Source of the DNA: Bacillus hominis
GTDB lineage: Bacteria > Bacillota > Bacilli > Bacillales > Bacillaceae_G
Length of the DNA: 33,274 nt
Direction of reading: 5' to 3'
NCBI RefSeq assembly: GCF_018332515.1
Contig: NZ_BOQD01000129.1
Location: 1 to 33,274 of the forward strand
Both the position numbers and the translations under genes were made by a program. Positions 15,624 through 22,986 of this stretch are shown in pieces (position 1 is the stretch's first letter; each line of letters opens with the position of its first letter). The notes under the pieces were generated by a model. It did no database searches. It was not told the origin of the DNA and saw nothing but the letters and a program-made list of their open reading frames with translations.

Positions 15624-15887
15624 ATGTCATCAGAAGTACTCTTTTTTGGTGGTATCGCACTCTTTTACTTTCTTGTGATGATACCAATTCAATACTTATA
15701 CTTACAAGGATTAAATGAAAAAAAGAAACGAACAGGATTATCTCAGCAAGAACTATACAAACAGATGTCTTTTGAAGAAGAGCAATTACATTTTCATGTG
15801 CAAGGCAATCTATTTAATATACCGTCTGCGTTTGTTGCAAGTATGATTTTGAAAGTTAAGGGACGTAAAAAAGCATCACAATATTGA
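15624..15887 (+). CDS. Small membrane-anchored protein, DUF3949-like
   Basis: An 87-residue protein with one N-terminal membrane segment (SEVLFFGGIALFYFLVMIPIQ) and a cytoplasmic tail, which includes LNEKKKRTGLSQQELYKQMS and then GNLFNIPSAFVAS. The ATG at 15624 has AAGGTGG upstream; an in-frame ATG at 15582 has none. From memory it resembles the Bacillus family DUF3949; I could not verify this. The stop codon lies within the right arm of the terminator. It is convergent with ytpI. Confidence 0.72.
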   Translation: MSSEVLFFGGIALFYFLVMIPIQYLYLQGLNEKKKRTGLSQQELYKQMSFEEEQLHFHVQGNLFNIPSAFVASMILKVKGRKKASQY

Positions 15888-15899
15888 TGCTTTTTTTAC
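15865..15899. terminator. Bidirectional terminator overlapping a gene end
   Basis: GTAAAAAAGCATCA pairs with TGATGCTTTTTTTAC around CAATAT. The TGA stop of the upstream gene is part of the stem. Confidence 0.85.
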
Positions 15900-16201
15900 G
15901 TTGTTTTATAAGATTCGGCTTCTTTGACTGCTAATGGTAGAAAGTGTTTATATTGGTGGAAGCCATTAAATGTACTCGCGCTGCCAAGTAAAATAAACAA
16001 AACACCAACGATAATGCGGGCAGTTGAAAGGTCTAAAAAAAATTGGTTTATCCCAAAGAATAGGACGAATAAGCCGAGTGCCATTGCGGATTTTCCTGAG
16101 AGCCACCCCTTCTCCATTGGACGGTTTGTACGAAAGAATTTTGTTTTGTAGAAGAGGTACAAAACAAATGAGATGATAATACAAAAGACGAATACTGGCA
16201 T
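15896..16201 (-). CDS. ytpI: YtpI-family membrane protein
   Basis: A 101-residue membrane protein. The ATG at 16201 (MPVFVFCIIISFVL) follows GGGAGCGTGTATT; the upstream ATG at 16237 is rejected. Three hydrophobic segments are seen at about residues 2-20, 38-54 and 60-78. The conserved-looking middle KFFRTNRPMEKGWLSGKSAMALGLFVLFFG and the end YKHFLPLAVKEAESYK match my memory of B. subtilis YtpI. Function is unknown. It is divergent from nrnA, as expected for this neighbourhood. Confidence 0.88.
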   Translation of the reverse strand: MPVFVFCIIISFVLYLFYKTKFFRTNRPMEKGWLSGKSAMALGLFVLFFGINQFFLDLSTARIIVGVLFILLGSASTFNGFHQYKHFLPLAVKEAESYKTT

Positions 16202-16313
16202 AATACACGCTCCCATCGATTGGTATAAAAATAACAATTTAGAAAAAAGAAAAATCTAAACTTTCTAATTTTTATTATAAAGCAATTGTTCGCATGTATG
16301 AAATGTTTTCCGT

Positions 16314-16319
16314 TATAAT
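16314..16319 (+). promoter_or_regulatory. Candidate -10 for nrnA
   Basis: TATAAT lies 6 bp before a repeat element (16325-16424). A convincing -35 at 17-bp spacing is not seen; TTGTTC at 16286-16291 is too far (22 bp). If used, transcription would start at the first bases of the repeat. Confidence 0.35.
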
Positions 16320-16324
16320 GGGGG

Positions 16325-16424
16325 ATAAAGTGAAACTTTAATTTGTGTGAGGAGATCCCACGCACTAATTATTAATCCTCACCAATCGGGCTTTTACGTG
16401 CAGTTAACGCGGGATAAAGTGAAG
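16325..16424 (-). repeat. Interspersed repeat copy C (short form, inverted)
   Basis: The minus strand of this 100-bp stretch matches the right part of the repeat at 32161-32328. Shared blocks are CGTAAAAGCCCGATTGGTGA, CACTTTATCCCGC and AAAGTTTCACTTTAT. It lacks the roughly 60-bp central hairpin section. ATAAAGTGAA occurs at both ends (16325 and 16414) as a direct repeat. It lies between the nrnA -10-like site and its ribosome binding site, so it would be the 5' leader. Confidence 0.8.
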
Positions 16425-16451
16425 AAGTTGAATAAAAAGGAGATTATACAT

Positions 16452-17384
16452 ATGCATGAGCAAATTTTAGGAGCAATTAAAGAGTTTGATACAATTATTA
16501 TTCATCGTCATGTACGTCCGGATCCAGATGCGTTAGGTTCTCAGTGCGGACTTGGTACAATTCTGCAAGAATCGTTTCCAGAGAAAAGTATTTATATGGT
16601 TGGGTACAACGAGCCTTCTTTATCGTTTTTACGAGTAATGGATGATATTGAAGATAGTGTATATGAAGATGCACTTGTTATCGTTTGTGATACAGCAAAT
16701 CAAGAGCGTGTTTGTGATCAGCGTTATGCAAAAGGAAAGATGTTAATTAAAATTGATCATCATCCGAATGAAGACCCGTACGGAGATATTACGTGGGTGG
16801 ATACGACAGCTAGTTCTACAAGTGAAATGATTTATGAGTTTTACAGTTATGGGAAAAATAAAGGATTAAAGGTGACAACAGAAGCAGCTCGCCTTATTTT
16901 AGCGGGTATTGTTGGAGATACAGGTCGTTTCTTATTCCCGAATACAACAGCAAAAACGCTTCGTTACGTAAGTGAACTTGTTGAAATGGATGTTAAATTT
17001 ACGGATTTATACAATGAAATGTATAAGACAAAAGAAAAGATTGCTCGTTTAAACGGTTATATTTTACAAAACTTTACGATGGTAGAAGAAGGCGCAGCGT
17101 ACATTAAATTAACGAAAGAGGTACTAGAAGAGTTTGATGTACTTCCTTCTGAAGCATCTGGTGTTGTCGGGGCGCTTGGTAATATTGACGGATTAAAGGC
17201 CTGGGTTCTATTTTTAGAGGAAGACGATGTTATCCGTGTTCGTCTTCGTTCAAAAGGACCAGTTATTAATAAATTAGCAATGCAATATAATGGCGGAGGA
17301 CATCCGATGGCTTCTGGTGCAAAAGCATCTTCTTGGGAAGAAGCGGAGCGTCTATTTGCTGATTTACGTGAGATTTGTAAATAA
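16452..17384 (+). CDS. nrnA: DHH/DHHA1 nanoRNase and pAp phosphatase
   Basis: NrnA (YtqI) degrades short oligoribonucleotides and dephosphorylates 3'-phosphoadenosine 5'-phosphate (pAp), linking RNA turnover and sulfur assimilation. The 310-residue protein has the DHH-family metal motifs HRHVRPDPDALGS (His18, His20, Asp24, Asp26), VCDTANQER and IDHHPNEDPYGD. The C-terminal DHHA1 domain has RSKGPVINKLA and YNGGGHPMASGA. The ATG at 16452 follows AAAAAGGAG; an in-frame ATG at 16347 would add 35 residues translated from repeat DNA and is rejected. A repeat element occupies its leader. A terminator follows. Confidence 0.96.
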   Translation: MHEQILGAIKEFDTIIIHRHVRPDPDALGSQCGLGTILQESFPEKSIYMVGYNEPSLSFLRVMDDIEDSVYEDALVIVCDTANQERVCDQRYAKGKMLIKIDHHPNEDPYGDITWVDTTASSTSEMIYEFYSYGKNKGLKVTTEAARLILAGIVGDTGRFLFPNTTAKTLRYVSELVEMDVKFTDLYNEMYKTKEKIARLNGYILQNFTMVEEGAAYIKLTKEVLEEFDVLPSEASGVVGALGNIDGLKAWVLFLEEDDVIRVRLRSKGPVINKLAMQYNGGGHPMASGAKASSWEEAERLFADLREICK

Positions 17385-17404
17385 GAGAGTATATGTTAAA
17401 ACGA

Positions 17405-17441
17405 AAAGAAGGAGGGATGCTGAAGCCCTCCTTCTTTGTTT
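17405..17441 (+). terminator. Terminator after nrnA
   Basis: A perfect 12-bp stem AAAGAAGGAGGG / CCCTCCTTCTTT with a 9-nt loop, followed by GTTTTT. Confidence 0.9.
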
Positions 17442-17472
17442 TTATATCTAAGTATCATTAAATTAAGATTTT

Positions 17473-17502
17473 TTGCTTTATATGGAATTAATTTGATAAA
17501 AT
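17473..17502 (+). promoter_or_regulatory. Candidate promoter for the histidine kinase
   Basis: -35 TTGCTT (17473-17478), an 18-bp spacer and -10 TAAAAT (17497-17502), about 105 bp before the start codon. No clear Spo0A box or sigma-H element was seen. Confidence 0.4.
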
Positions 17503-17607
17503 AATAAAAAATTCCCAAAAACGTCTTTTTTATGTTTTAATGGTGAAGAAGCTCACCAATATAAATCAACACTCACTTGGAACTATTAATTTGATGGGGG
17601 AATGTTT

Positions 17608-18474
17608 ATGCGTCATAACTTTAGACATCGATTTCGAAGGAAAAATAATACCATGAACAAAACAACTTCATTTACGGAGAAAACATCACCATTTCCAGAC
17701 CACATACCTCCTCAAGTAGAAAGTATGAAAAAAAAATACCAAGAAGCTGAAGAGCAAATCGCTCATTTGAAAAATATTATTTTTCATCAAGAAAGATTAT
17801 GTTTAGTGGGAAGATTCGCTGCTGGGATTGCTCATGAAGTACGAAATCCTTTAACGATTATAAAAGGTTTTATGCAATTATTACATAAAGATTTGGAAAG
17901 AATCGATAAAAAGGATTATGCGGAAATGGTTATTTCTGAGGTGAATCGTGCGAACCATATTATTGAAAATTTTTTGACTGCTGCTAAATTCAACGAATCC
18001 TCTAAAAAGAAAGTATACTTGAAAAGTTTTTTTGCAGAAATTGATGCACTGATACAAAGTGAAGCTTTGTTAAGGAATATTCAAATAATGATAAATCTTG
18101 AACAATTGGAGCCAAATTGCACTACGCAGATGGATTCTCAGGAGATAAAGCAAGTGTTCCTCAACTTACTTAAAAATAGTGTTGAAGCAATTGAAGATAG
18201 TCCCAACAAGAATGAAGGGTATATTTGTATAAAGGTAATTCAAACAAGTGAATATATAAAGATTAGTATAATTGATAATGGAAAGGGAATGGATGACGCA
18301 GTTCTCTCTAATTTGTATACTCCTTTCTTCACAACGAAAGAGGAGGGGACGGGATTAGGTATTTCTTTATGTAGAGAAATTATACACAATCACAATGGGA
18401 AGATAGAGGTTGAGAGCGAAGTGGGAGTAGGGACAAGGTTTGACATATATTTGAATCGTGTGAAAGATGTATAG
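17608..18474 (+). CDS. Soluble orphan histidine kinase, sporulation-kinase type
   Basis: A 288-residue cytoplasmic sensor kinase. The second ATG (17608) is preferred because GATGGGGG is too close to the first at 17602. The order is a basic N-terminus, a coiled-coil-like helix (about 38-62), a HisKA domain with phospho-accepting His76 in AAGIAHEVRNPLTIIKGFMQLL, and a HATPase_c domain. N-box NLLKNSVEAI, G1 DNGKGM, F-box PFFTTK and G2 GTGLGIS are all intact, so it should be active. There is no PAS, GAF or membrane domain and no adjacent response regulator. Its HisKA is of the KinA/KinB phosphorelay type, so a Spo0F-like partner is inferred. Confidence 0.88.
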   Translation: MRHNFRHRFRRKNNTMNKTTSFTEKTSPFPDHIPPQVESMKKKYQEAEEQIAHLKNIIFHQERLCLVGRFAAGIAHEVRNPLTIIKGFMQLLHKDLERIDKKDYAEMVISEVNRANHIIENFLTAAKFNESSKKKVYLKSFFAEIDALIQSEALLRNIQIMINLEQLEPNCTTQMDSQEIKQVFLNLLKNSVEAIEDSPNKNEGYICIKVIQTSEYIKISIIDNGKGMDDAVLSNLYTPFFTTKEEGTGLGISLCREIIHNHNGKIEVESEVGVGTRFDIYLNRVKDV

Positions 18475-18495
18475 AAAAGTTAATGAATTAGTATC

Positions 18496-18531
18496 AATAT
18501 ACTTTTATTAAAATGTTAATAAAAGTATATT
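18496..18531. other. Perfect AT-rich hairpin after the kinase
   Basis: A 16-bp perfect stem (AATATACTTTTATTAA / TTAATAAAAGTATATT) with an AATG loop. There is no T-tract after it. It could stabilise the 3' end or be a first, weak terminator. Confidence 0.55.
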
Positions 18532-18545
18532 CGGATGAAATAGAT

Positions 18546-18609
18546 TAAAAAGATACCTCTATCTATCGAATAGTGCATGTCGATAAGATGGAGGTATCTT
18601 TTATTTTTC
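18546..18609. terminator. Terminator between kinase and ytrI
   Basis: AAAAGATACCTCTATCTATCGA pairs with TCGATAAGATGGAGGTATCTTTT with one bulge and a G-U, giving a stem of about 22 bp. T-runs flank both sides. It is shared by convergent genes. Confidence 0.85.
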
Positions 18610-19104
18610 TTTCTCTATATCAATACTAATTTCAAGTACGGTATCAAAAGAGACTGTATCTACTTTAAAGCGGTATATACGATCGTAATGTTTGTACGTT
18701 TTATTTTCGATGACTTTTTTGAGTAGGTCTTTATTTTTTGCGATGCTTTGAATGTTTTTCGTTAAAAGATGCTGGAGATCATTATGGATAGAAGTGGTCA
18801 TGTTTTCAAGTGTAAGATTGTCTAAATCATATTTTTTTCGATTTATAATTTTTATTTTGATTTCTTGAATTGTTAAGAGCCGTTTATTTTCTGTGTTCAA
18901 TTTCTCTTGGTCTTCGAGAAGGACGTGGAGTTTTGCTTCTTGTTTTTCGATAATTTCTTTTTGTTCTGCTATTTTACTAGCTTGCTCCTGCTGAAAAACA
19001 CCGTATATGTACAAAAAAATAAACCAGCTCAACACTCCTCCAACAGCAGCACCAGCTAAAACTAAATACCACCTTTTGGCTGTATTGGCACTTGGTACCC
19101 TCAT
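18601..19104 (-). CDS. ytrI: Sporulation membrane protein YtrI
   Basis: A 167-residue protein with a single N-terminal membrane anchor (YLVLAGAAVGGVLSWFIFLYIYG, about residues 12-34). A long coiled-coil (about 38-75, rich in Glu, Gln and Lys) and an alpha/beta C-terminal part follow. In B. subtilis ytrI is a mother-cell sporulation gene. The ATG at 19104 overlaps the ytrH stop (ATGA) and follows AGGA; an ATG 7 codons upstream lacks a good site. Length equals the remembered B. subtilis protein. It is the second gene of a ytrH-ytrI operon divergent from dnaE. Confidence 0.88.
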   Translation of the reverse strand: MRVPSANTAKRWYLVLAGAAVGGVLSWFIFLYIYGVFQQEQASKIAEQKEIIEKQEAKLHVLLEDQEKLNTENKRLLTIQEIKIKIINRKKYDLDNLTLENMTTSIHNDLQHLLTKNIQSIAKNKDLLKKVIENKTYKHYDRIYRFKVDTVSFDTVLEISIDIEKEK

Positions 19105-19439
19105 ACATGTTCCTGTGTAAGCCATTTAATAATAATAAGACCAGTTTGCATACCACCAGTTGCGAAAAAAATAAGGAGAATTTGTTTTACGATATCTTTC
19201 ATATCTCCGCCAAAGAAGCTTCTTTCAAAGCTATAAAAGGTATCGAACGTTCCACCAATTGCTGCAACGAGTGCCCAAATTCTTAAATTTTGGGCAAATT
19301 GACTAATATAAGTTAGAGCTGGTTTTCCGATGAGAAATGCACCAAATCCGCCAATTAATGAACCACCAAGTATAACTCCAAAGGCAATAAAGTAACTAAT
19401 AATAAGCAGAGAGAAAAAAGTATGTTCTCTTACATCCAT
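19101..19439 (-). CDS. ytrH: Sporulation membrane protein YtrH
   Basis: A 112-residue membrane protein. Three hydrophobic segments are seen at about residues 8-40, 58-68 and 85-105. The Gly-rich part LGGSLIGGFGAFLIGKPALTYI and NLRIWALVAAIGGTFDTF are typical of YtrH. ATG 19439 follows AAAGGGGAATGACG; the longer frame to 19514 would run over the dnaE promoter. In B. subtilis the gene is sigma-E-controlled. Here ACATACT, a 14-bp gap and CATATATA upstream form a weak sigma-E-like match on the minus strand. Start and operon with ytrI are fairly sure; the promoter is tentative. Confidence 0.9.
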   Translation of the reverse strand: MDVREHTFFSLLIISYFIAFGVILGGSLIGGFGAFLIGKPALTYISQFAQNLRIWALVAAIGGTFDTFYSFERSFFGGDMKDIVKQILLIFFATGGMQTGLIIIKWLTQEHV

Positions 19440-19491
19440 CGTCATTCCCCTTTCTTCTTCATATATATGGACAAAGTATGAGAAGTATGTT

Positions 19492-19521
19492 TTGATTTCC
19501 GCTTTCCTCATCACCTATAAT
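19492..19521 (+). promoter_or_regulatory. dnaE promoter
   Basis: -35 TTGATT (19492-19497), an 18-bp spacer and a perfect -10 TATAAT (19516-19521), 35 bp before the GTG start. Confidence 0.65.
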
Positions 19522-19556
19522 AAAAGTAGTCAAATAGGTAAAGAGAGGGTACAACA

Positions 19557-22500
19557 GTGAAGTTTGTGCATTTACAATGTCAAACCGTTTTTAGTTTATT
19601 AAAAAGTGCTTGTAAAATTGAAGAGCTTGTTATACGGGCGAAAGAGCTTGGATTTTCGTCGCTGGCTATTACGGATGAAAATGTCATGTATGGAGTTATT
19701 CCGTTTTATAAAGCATGCAAGAACCATGGTATACAGCCTATTATCGGTTTAACAGCTTCTATTTTTAGTGAAGAAGAAGAAAGGGCTTATCCACTTGTCT
19801 TACTTGCTGAGAATGAAAGAGGCTATCAAAATTTATTAAAGATTTCTAGCAGTATTATGACGAAGTCAAAGGAAGGTATTCCGAAGAAGTGGCTGGCTCA
19901 TTATGCGAAAGGATTAATTGCGATTTCACCAGGGAAAGATGGGGAAATTGAACAGTTATTATTGGAAGACAAAGAGAGTCAGGCTGAAGAAGTAGCCCGC
20001 ACGTATCAAAATATGTTCGGTAATTTTTATATGAGTTTGCAGCATCATGCGATTCAAGATGAACTGCTATTACAAGAAAAACTGCCTGAATTTATTAATA
20101 AGGTAAACGTTCCAGTCGTTGCAACAAATGATGTGCGCTACATTAATCAAAGTGATGCACTTGTTCATGAATGTTTATTATCTGTTGAGGCTGGAACGAA
20201 AATGACTGATCCAGATAGGCCGAGAATGAAAACGGATCAGTATTATTTAAAGTCATCGGATGAAATGGAAGCACTATTTTCTCATGCTCCGGAAGCGATT
20301 CAAAACACATTGAAAATCGCGGAGCATTGCCAAGTGGAAATTCCTTTCCATGTGAACCAACTACCGAAGTTTCCTGTTTCATCTAATGAAACGAGTGATA
20401 TGTACTTGCGCCGTGTTTGTGAAGATGGCTTGCAGAAACGATATGGTGTGCCGAAAGAAGTACATGTACGGCGTTTGAATCATGAATTAAATGTTATTTC
20501 TCGTATGGGGTTTAGTGATTATTTCCTTATTGTGTGGGACTTTATGAAATATGCACATGAAAATCATATTTTAACAGGACCGGGACGTGGATCGGCAGCT
20601 GGTTCGCTCGTTTCTTACGTATTGGAAATTACGGATATTGATCCGATTGAATACGATTTATTATTTGAAAGATTTTTAAATCCCGAACGTGTGACACTTC
20701 CGGATATTGATATCGATTTTCCAGATATAAGACGTGATGAGATGATTCGATATGTGAAAGATAAATATGGGCAGCTTCGTGTTGCGCAAATTGTAACGTT
20801 TGGTACGCTTGCGGCGAAAGCAGCAATTAGAGACATTGCACGTGTAATGGGGCTGCCGCCGCGAGATATTGATATATTTTCAAAACTTATCCCGTCAAAG
20901 CTTGGTATAACTTTAAAAGATGCTTATGAAGAATCACAATCGCTTCGTGAGTTTATTCAAGGAAATCTCTTGCATGAGCGTGTGTTTGAAATTGCGAAGC
21001 GTGTAGAAGGCTTACCACGCCATACATCTATCCATGCAGCTGGCGTTATTATGAGTCAAGAACCGTTAACAGGAAGTATAGCAATTCAAGAAGGGCATAA
21101 CGATGTTTATGTTACGCAATATCCTGCTGATGCATTAGAAGAACTTGGATTGTTAAAGATGGACTTTTTAGGATTACGTAATTTAACGTTACTTGAAAAT
21201 ATTATAAAGTTTATCGTGGGAAAAACGGGGACACAAATTGATATAAGAAATTTACCTCTTCAAGACGAAAAGACATTCCAATTGTTAGGCAGAGGGGATA
21301 CAACAGGTGTATTCCAGCTTGAATCAGGTGGTATGCGAAATGTACTTCGCGGGCTAAAACCGAATGAATTTGAAGACATAGTCGCTGTTAACTCGTTATA
21401 CAGACCAGGACCGATGGAACAAATTCCAACCTTTATAGAATCAAAGCACGGAAAAAGAAGCATTGAATATTTACATCCGGATTTAAAGCCGATTTTAGAA
21501 AGAACATACGGCGTAATTGTATACCAAGAGCAAATTATGCAAATCGCATCTAAGTTAGCTGGCTTTTCGCTTGGAGAAGCGGATTTACTGCGCCGTGCAG
21601 TGAGTAAAAAGAATCGTGATATTTTAGATCAAGAACGTAAACATTTTGTTCAAGGTTGTTTGGAAAATGGATACGACGAGACATCTTCAGAACAAATTTA
21701 CGATTTAATTGTAAGATTTGCGAATTACGGTTTTAACCGAAGTCACGCTGTAGCTTACAGTATGATCGGATATCAGCTTGCATATTTAAAAGCAAATTAT
21801 ACGCTGGAATTTATGACTGCGTTATTATCAAGTGCAATTGGAAATGAAGATAAGATTGTGCAGTATGTACGAGAAACGAAGCGGAAAGGTTTTCACGTTT
21901 TACCGCCGTCTCTTCAGAGAAGTGGTTACAACTTCCAAATAGAAGGGAATGCGATTCGATATAGTTTACTTTCGATTCGGAATATCGGAATGGCTACAGT
22001 GACGGCGTTACTCGAAGAACGCGAGAAAAAAATGTTCGAGGATTTATTTGAATTTTGTCTTCGTATGCCATCAAAATTTGTAACAGAGCGAAATTTAGAG
22101 GCTTTCGTCTGGTCTGGATGTTTTGACGATTTTGGTATTTCGAGAACGAATTTATGGAAAAGTCTTAAAGGAGCGTTAGAGTACGCCAATCTTGCACGTG
22201 ATTTAGGAGATGCTGTTCCAAAATCAAAATACGTACAAGGAGAAGAGCTATCCTTTATTGAACAGTTAAATAAAGAGAAGGAAGCGCTCGGTTTTTATTT
22301 ATCTAGTTATCCGACAGCGCAGTATGTGAAGTTAGGAAAAGAATTGGAAATCCCATCTCTTGCTCAGGCGATGCGACATAAGAAAAAAGTGCAAAGGGCT
22401 ATCGTGTATATAACAAGTGTGAGAGTGATTCGTACGAAAAAGTTGCAAAAGATGGCGTTTATTACATTTTGTGATCAAAATGATGAAATGGAAGCGGTTG

Positions 22501-22883
22501 TTTTCCCAGAAACGTATATACATTTCTCAGACAAGTTACAGGAAGGGGCAATTGTTTTAGTTGACGGTACGATTGAGCTAAGAAATCATAAGCTGCAATG
22601 GATTGTAAATGGACTCTATCCGTTAGAGGAAATGGGTGTTTATGAAGAAAAGAAAGACGCATCTGTTTACGTGAAATTGCCATCTCAGTATGAGAAAAAG
22701 CTTTTAAATCAGGTTACAAAAGTATTGTTTGACTATTCAGGTTTTGCGAAAGTACTAATTTATTATGAAAAAGAACATAAAATGGTACAATTGTCTCGGA
22801 GTTTATCAATTCATCCAAGTGAAGAATGCTTAGGAACACTTCGTGAAATTGTCGGTGAAGAAAATGTCGTTGTGAAAATATAA
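19557..22883 (+). CDS. dnaE: DNA polymerase III alpha subunit DnaE
   Basis: DnaE is the C-family polymerase that, in Gram-positive bacteria, extends RNA primers before PolC takes over. At 1108 residues it has the usual length. In order: PHP domain (about 1-200), palm with GPGRGSAAGSL and catalytic PDIDIDF (382-388), a further Asp in LKMDFLGLRNL (about 535), thumb/fingers with GVFQLESGGMR, helix-hairpin-helix region, and an OB-fold (about 960-1040, VVFPETYIHFS). There is no inserted 3'-5' exonuclease, so it is DnaE, not PolC. The PHP metal motif is altered (HLQCQT in place of HxxxHS). The GTG start follows AGAGAGGG. Confidence 0.97.
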   Translation: MKFVHLQCQTVFSLLKSACKIEELVIRAKELGFSSLAITDENVMYGVIPFYKACKNHGIQPIIGLTASIFSEEEERAYPLVLLAENERGYQNLLKISSSIMTKSKEGIPKKWLAHYAKGLIAISPGKDGEIEQLLLEDKESQAEEVARTYQNMFGNFYMSLQHHAIQDELLLQEKLPEFINKVNVPVVATNDVRYINQSDALVHECLLSVEAGTKMTDPDRPRMKTDQYYLKSSDEMEALFSHAPEAIQNTLKIAEHCQVEIPFHVNQLPKFPVSSNETSDMYLRRVCEDGLQKRYGVPKEVHVRRLNHELNVISRMGFSDYFLIVWDFMKYAHENHILTGPGRGSAAGSLVSYVLEITDIDPIEYDLLFERFLNPERVTLPDIDIDFPDIRRDEMIRYVKDKYGQLRVAQIVTFGTLAAKAAIRDIARVMGLPPRDIDIFSKLIPSKLGITLKDAYEESQSLREFIQGNLLHERVFEIAKRVEGLPRHTSIHAAGVIMSQEPLTGSIAIQEGHNDVYVTQYPADALEELGLLKMDFLGLRNLTLLENIIKFIVGKTGTQIDIRNLPLQDEKTFQLLGRGDTTGVFQLESGGMRNVLRGLKPNEFEDIVAVNSLYRPGPMEQIPTFIESKHGKRSIEYLHPDLKPILERTYGVIVYQEQIMQIASKLAGFSLGEADLLRRAVSKKNRDILDQERKHFVQGCLENGYDETSSEQIYDLIVRFANYGFNRSHAVAYSMIGYQLAYLKANYTLEFMTALLSSAIGNEDKIVQYVRETKRKGFHVLPPSLQRSGYNFQIEGNAIRYSLLSIRNIGMATVTALLEEREKKMFEDLFEFCLRMPSKFVTERNLEAFVWSGCFDDFGISRTNLWKSLKGALEYANLARDLGDAVPKSKYVQGEELSFIEQLNKEKEALGFYLSSYPTAQYVKLGKELEIPSLAQAMRHKKKVQRAIVYITSVRVIRTKKLQKMAFITFCDQNDEMEAVVFPETYIHFSDKLQEGAIVLVDGTIELRNHKLQWIVNGLYPLEEMGVYEEKKDASVYVKLPSQYEKKLLNQVTKVLFDYSGFAKVLIYYEKEHKMVQLSRSLSIHPSEECLGTLREIVGEENVVVKI

Positions 22884-22939
22884 TGGACAATTTCCCTACA
22901 CTTCGATTATTATAGTAGTAGTGTTCGTGGTCAGACCAC
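22884..22939 (+). promoter_or_regulatory. Malic enzyme promoter and GntR/FadR-type operator
   Basis: Candidate -35 TGGACA (22884-22889), an 18-bp spacer and -10 TATTAT (22908-22913). A perfect 13-bp palindrome GTGGTCAGACCAC (22927-22939) lies just downstream of the expected start. TGGT-N3-ACCA is the known pattern of FadR-subfamily GntR operators, and such a regulator is encoded at 24240, two genes down the same transcript. Confidence 0.6.
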
Positions 22940-22986
22940 TTGGAGAAATTGATACCAGCTAGAATAATTTGAGGAGAGTGGATAGT

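Noticed and set aside
16347-16451. N-terminal extension of NrnA by 35 codons
   Set aside because: The extension is translated repeat DNA, and the ATG at 16452 has a strong AAAAAGGAG site and matches the usual NrnA start.
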